In this document: piece by piece, positions 62,001 through 64,000 of the stretch | How positions within the stretch are numbered: the first letter of the stretch is position 1 | Layout of the letters: the number at the start of each line of letters is the position of its first letter | Assembly: GCA_936440205.1 (NCBI GenBank) | Contig: OW387145.1 | Location: 24,803,075-24,867,074 of the forward strand | DNA from: Lepidonotus clava | Lineage: Eukaryota > Annelida > Polychaeta > Phyllodocida > Polynoidae | Direction of reading: 5' to 3' | DNA length: 64,000 nt | Program-made: the position numbers and the translations under genes | Notes under the pieces: generated by a model | Database searches by the model: none | Told to the model about the DNA's origin: nothing | What the model saw: only the letters and a program-made list of their open reading frames with translations

Positions 62001-62708
62001 TCGGATCAAGGCACGAATTTCGAATCCGAGGTGGTGGCTCAGGTCTGTGCACTATTCGGGATACACAAAACAAGAACGACGCCGTACCACCCCAGGAGTG
62101 ACGGGTACATAGAACGAAGTTTCCGTACTTTGGGGTGTTGTTTGAAAGCCAGCTGCCGAGCGACGGGTCGGGAATGGGACGAGATGGTCCCGCTCGTGAT
62201 GATGAGTTATAGAGCAACGCCGCAAGCCAGCACGGGAGTGACACCGAATATGATGATGCTGGGCCGACAGACCATGATGCCGCGACAGGCGATTTATGGG
62301 AGACCTCTAGGACCAGAGGAGGAACCCCGACGGGTAAGCGACTATGTGGAAAGCCTGGAGGAAGGGCTAGTCGCGGCCTATCGGGAGGCCCGGACGGGGC
62401 TGAAACGAGCCGCCATCCATCAGAAACACGAGTACGATGGGAAGGTGACTCGGCGGGAATACCACGCCGGAGAACTGGTCTGGGTGCACGATACGGTAGT
62501 GGATAGGGACAAAGGAACGAAGTTGCGATTTCCATGGATAGGCCCTGCACTGATCGTCAAGGTGCTTGACCGAGGACGGGTGGTAGTACGGAAGAAACGA
62601 GGGAAACCGGGGGGGGTGGTCCATGTGGACCGCCTGGAACCCTACCGAGGACACGCTGCGCCAGCTTGGATGGTAGCTGACCAGCAAGGATACGAGGCTG
62701 CACAGTAA
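59016..62708 (+). CDS. pol: Retroelement pol: protease, RT, RNase H, integrase
   Basis: An open frame of about 1230 codons. Residues counted from 59016: aspartic protease with LVDTGS (about 61-66); reverse transcriptase about 340-520 with FCIDYRKLN, LDLASGYWQ, MPFGLVNAP and YLDD (490-493); RNase H about 605-745 with TDAS (near 637) and a HGNADALSR tail; integrase with an HHCC zinc region (about 866-915) and catalytic Asp937, Asp997 and Glu1033, a D-D-35-E spacing; then a GPY/F-like module with LRFPWIGPALIV. The order PR-RT-RH-IN marks Ty3/gypsy; no chromodomain or envelope is seen. The frame overlaps gag by about 80 bases and has no ATG at its start, fitting expression as a Gag-Pol fusion. 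Looks whole. Confidence 0.92.
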   Translation: MSSLSPEGPFRKRVFSASGKRTVAVAVSAGPPSGAAREVVGMGECGLYVAGTVGESVVRFLVDTGSMISLLSERLWREWGRKREELDGYEGRLCSVDGSPLRCYGCTNLPVKLGTRVLKWTFMVADIGRDEGILGNDFAVKYRLTVKPHASAIFLPAEGEGEGERIPGVEQRTDGIRAVTVGGQVVRIEKTTEIPPLQVTRVTVVARMDIRQGGQLAVITGAGLPMGLEVIPGTVTLGEENEVWVANRGTESAKLETGGVLGEATFVQEVRGIGSEAKEPPGALVEMIGEAKKDLTTKEGEELEKAIMAREQMFATSKHELGRTDLVQHRIKTGDQMPIKQRVRRYPATRREEERALVEDMLNLGIIQESGSAWSSPTVLVKKKDGGTRFCIDYRKLNQATKVDAYPLPRIEDSLNTLGGSLFFCSLDLASGYWQVEMAPEDQEKTAFVTQGGLYEFKVMPFGLVNAPATFERLMERILRGIVWEECLVYLDDILVFGPTFKVTLERLVRVLDRLNAAGLKLKARKCKLFQKKIPFLGHVVSFNGIEPDPEKCRQVTEWPVPRDLHEVRAFVGLCSYYRRHINGFTELAAPLYELATKEEPFVWSARRQEAFDAMKKALTEAPVLGFPEEEGQWWLDTDASDVGTGAVLSQEQRGEERVIAYTSKTLESNERKYCTTRKELLAVVRALKHFRCYIYGQRVIVRTDNSAVSWLQRRKEPMGQAARWIEIIDSHDVSFQHRPGRKHGNADALSRYPCKQCGEEHENTEQVRVVTRARGYEPGWSPQEMRAAQRRDRDIGPIVARMEKDVDRPGWEAISPESRETKILWRQWERLSLRDGVLHRKYWELEGHGWRNQLVVPRGERAKLVREYHGGAAGAHLGVARTTALLEQGFYWPGLREDVRKECRECDCALLKKGRGRREPLHQYIVGEPMERLAMDVSGPYPVTKRGNKYCLMVGCYFTKWLECFPIPDQKATTVANKLVEEVVARYGAFRELHSDQGTNFESEVVAQVCALFGIHKTRTTPYHPRSDGYIERSFRTLGCCLKASCRATGREWDEMVPLVMMSYRATPQASTGVTPNMMMLGRQTMMPRQAIYGRPLGPEEEPRRVSDYVESLEEGLVAAYREARTGLKRAAIHQKHEYDGKVTRREYHAGELVWVHDTVVDRDKGTKLRFPWIGPALIVKVLDRGRVVVRKKRGKPGGVVHVDRLEPYRGHAAPAWMVADQQGYEAAQ

Positions 62709-63862
62709 ATGCTTGGGGTGGGGCGCGCTAGGGCACGTAAGGAAACGGGGCACCCCTTTTTGTGATGAAGTCGTTTTCGTGTCTCGATTCCGCAGGTGGA
62801 AGAGGACCAAGGGAACGACCAAATCGGCGCTACACAAAAAGGCTTTGGCCAAAAAGGACTGATCAACCTGGGGCCATTGAGTCGGGGCGGTGCGTTGACC
62901 ACTACAGTAGGAGTGCAGGTCGTTAGGCTGTAGAGATTCGCTACCTAGCTGAAGATTGGTTCTCTTGCGGATGTAATATAGGTGGGAAATGCGGGGTTGG
63001 AACGAAAAACGGCGTTCGGGAGCCACGACGGCCCGAATGTCTAAAGTAGTCCCACGGAGCCGCTTTCCGGTCAGTTCGGAGGAACCACAGCGTGGAAAAG
63101 ATGGTTGGATTACAACAGAAGACAGACCCGGTGGCAAGCTGGTGAAGACTTCTGAAGTAATGCCGACTTGGTAATACCGCTTTACAACGTCCAGGAGACC
63201 GGAGGAGAGTAGATGCGGCACTCTCGGGAATGCCGGAGGAACGAACGGACGGCTGTAAAAGGCGAGGCCTGAAACGAGGACGGGCTTTAAAGTAGGTCGT
63301 AAAAGGAGTAAAAGAGGACAAAGAGAACGGGGCGGCGGCGAGGAGATGATAACGCCGAGCCCCTGTGTTCTCCGGGAAGTGTGCGGAAGCACTGTGAGGG
63401 CCAAGATGAAAAAGGCAAGAGAAGGCGACGAGGGATGAAAGGACCGAGGGCGTCCGGTGGGGCAATAAAAGGCCTAGGAAAAACGCGTGGACGGGCGAAG
63501 GGCCGCGAGGTAAAAAGCAGGCGAGGCGGTGACCAGCGGCGGGCCCCGGGGACCGGAAAATAGTAGGGGGCGCCACCGTAGAAGTGGATGGTGAGTCTGA
63601 CGCTAGGGGTCGCTAGTGCAGGCCACGCCCACTTCCGCCTGCGGCGGCTATAAAAGGCAGAGCGCTCGCCGGAGCAGGTCATTCTGGTCAGCCGATCAGG
63701 ATTCATCGAATCGCAGACGAGCAGACTGAGCTAAGGAGAAGAAAACAAGAAGAAAAGCAGAGAAGCGAGACGAGCAGCATCACCACGAGACAAAAACGGA
63801 AACGGCTGACGGGACGAGCTTCAGGATTGGAACGAGCCCCGAAAGCCCGGAAAACAGACACG
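62709..63862 (+). other. Purine-rich non-coding region after pol
   Basis: About 1.15 kb, GC-rich and strongly purine-biased on the plus strand, sharing GAACGA/CGAGG word usage with the LTR and so probably still element DNA. No second LTR, clear polypurine tract or plus-strand gene is found. The long minus-strand frames here are by-products of the base bias. Confidence 0.6.
63649..63656 (+). promoter_or_regulatory. TATA box before the zinc-finger frame
   Basis: TATAAAAG is preceded by CCACGCCC (63623-63630, Sp1/KLF type) and ACTTCCG (63631-63637, ETS type). It lies about 207 bases before the next ATG frame. It differs from the LTR promoter. Confidence 0.55.
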
Positions 63863-64000
63863 ATGAGCGGACAGTGCTGGGAAGGACATTGTCACGGAAA
63901 GGAGTTTAAGCACTTGGCCAAGCATATTAAAGGCCAGCACGATGGATTACGGAAGCAGTACTACATGTGCCCGGTGTGTTCGAGTCGAGCCTATTCGACA
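63863..64000 (+). CDS. Start of a zinc-finger protein, runs off the edge
   Basis: ATG 63863 opens a frame with no stop through the last base (46 codons). It begins MSGQCWEGHC. Cys5, Cys10, His21 and His26 form a C-x4-C-x10-H-x4-H finger, close to C2H2 spacing but with a short F-to-L gap. A second finger starts YMCPVCSSRAY (34-44). Nucleic-acid binding is inferred. It may be an extra gene of the retroelement, another element (N-terminal zinc fingers also occur in R2-like LINEs) or a host gene. The upstream TATA box suggests its own transcript. Confidence 0.5.
   Translation, partial: MSGQCWEGHCHGKEFKHLAKHIKGQHDGLRKQYYMCPVCSSRAYST

Larger units (their letters stand above)
57117..64000 (+). mobile_element. 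Ty3/gypsy-type LTR retroelement, 3' end beyond the window
   Basis: Order seen: 5' LTR, tRNA-Leu-like primer site, gag, pol (protease, reverse transcriptase, RNase H, integrase), then a purine-rich non-coding region. The domain order with integrase last is that of Ty3/gypsy (Metaviridae). The coding part looks whole, with no breaks seen in the window. Its GC- and CpG-rich, purine-biased plus strand contrasts sharply with the AT-rich neighbourhood, which suggests a young insertion. Age cannot be dated because the second LTR is not in view. How far the element reaches right of 62708 is uncertain. Confidence 0.85.

Noticed and set aside
62761-62769. TGTGATGAA after pol as the start of the 3' LTR
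   Set aside because: It matches the LTR start for nine bases only, then diverges completely, and no purine tract precedes it.
62367-63404. A 345-codon minus-strand frame, and other long antisense frames over gag/pol
   Set aside because: Proline/serine/leucine-rich with no family features. The plus strand is purine-biased and poor in stop complements, so long antisense frames arise by chance.

Overview
The window is nuclear DNA from an animal. It holds one long, intron-rich gene whose exons are small and GC-rich, set in AT-rich introns and flanks full of short inverted-repeat DNA transposons. A Ty3/gypsy-type LTR retroelement enters from the right. Nothing in it is bacterial or organellar. 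The protein and the transposon mix (hAT-like, TTAA-target and TA-target non-autonomous elements) would fit an aquatic invertebrate such as an amphioxus, hemichordate, echinoderm or mollusc, but I cannot name the species.

The host gene is on the minus strand. I rebuilt a complete LAT-type amino acid transporter light chain (SLC7A5/SLC7A8-like) from ten exons between 47314 and 3002. Every junction has GT/AG ends and every phase matches, giving a 506-residue protein. Its start lies in a CpG-rich block with a TATA box about 180 bases upstream. The largest introns are 14.2 kb (intron 1), 10.5 kb (intron 2) and 11.5 kb (intron 6).

The introns and flanks carry at least fifteen DNA-transposon copies or fragments. 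One group has CAGGG or CAGTG ends and, where clear, 5-6 bp target duplications (6032, 19595, 23698, 33480, 36628, 50518; degraded or unclear at 30097 and 54315). A second group sits in TTAA (18916, 24842, 40979). One has TA flanks (28050). There are also long foldbacks at 7291 and 22068. The copy at 24842 is nested inside a 206-bp tandem array that is itself inside a 2.15-kb element. Many small GC-rich islands stud the introns, and several share the motif GAGCAGCTC.

From 57117 to the right edge lies a Ty3/gypsy-type element: 5' LTR (57117-58070), a tRNA-Leu-like primer site, gag, and pol with protease, reverse transcriptase, RNase H and integrase. Its coding part looks whole. No second LTR is found before the window ends. 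Instead a purine-rich non-coding stretch is followed by a TATA box and the start of a zinc-finger reading frame that runs off the edge.

I saw no tRNA, rRNA or CRISPR feature. No other host gene could be supported.
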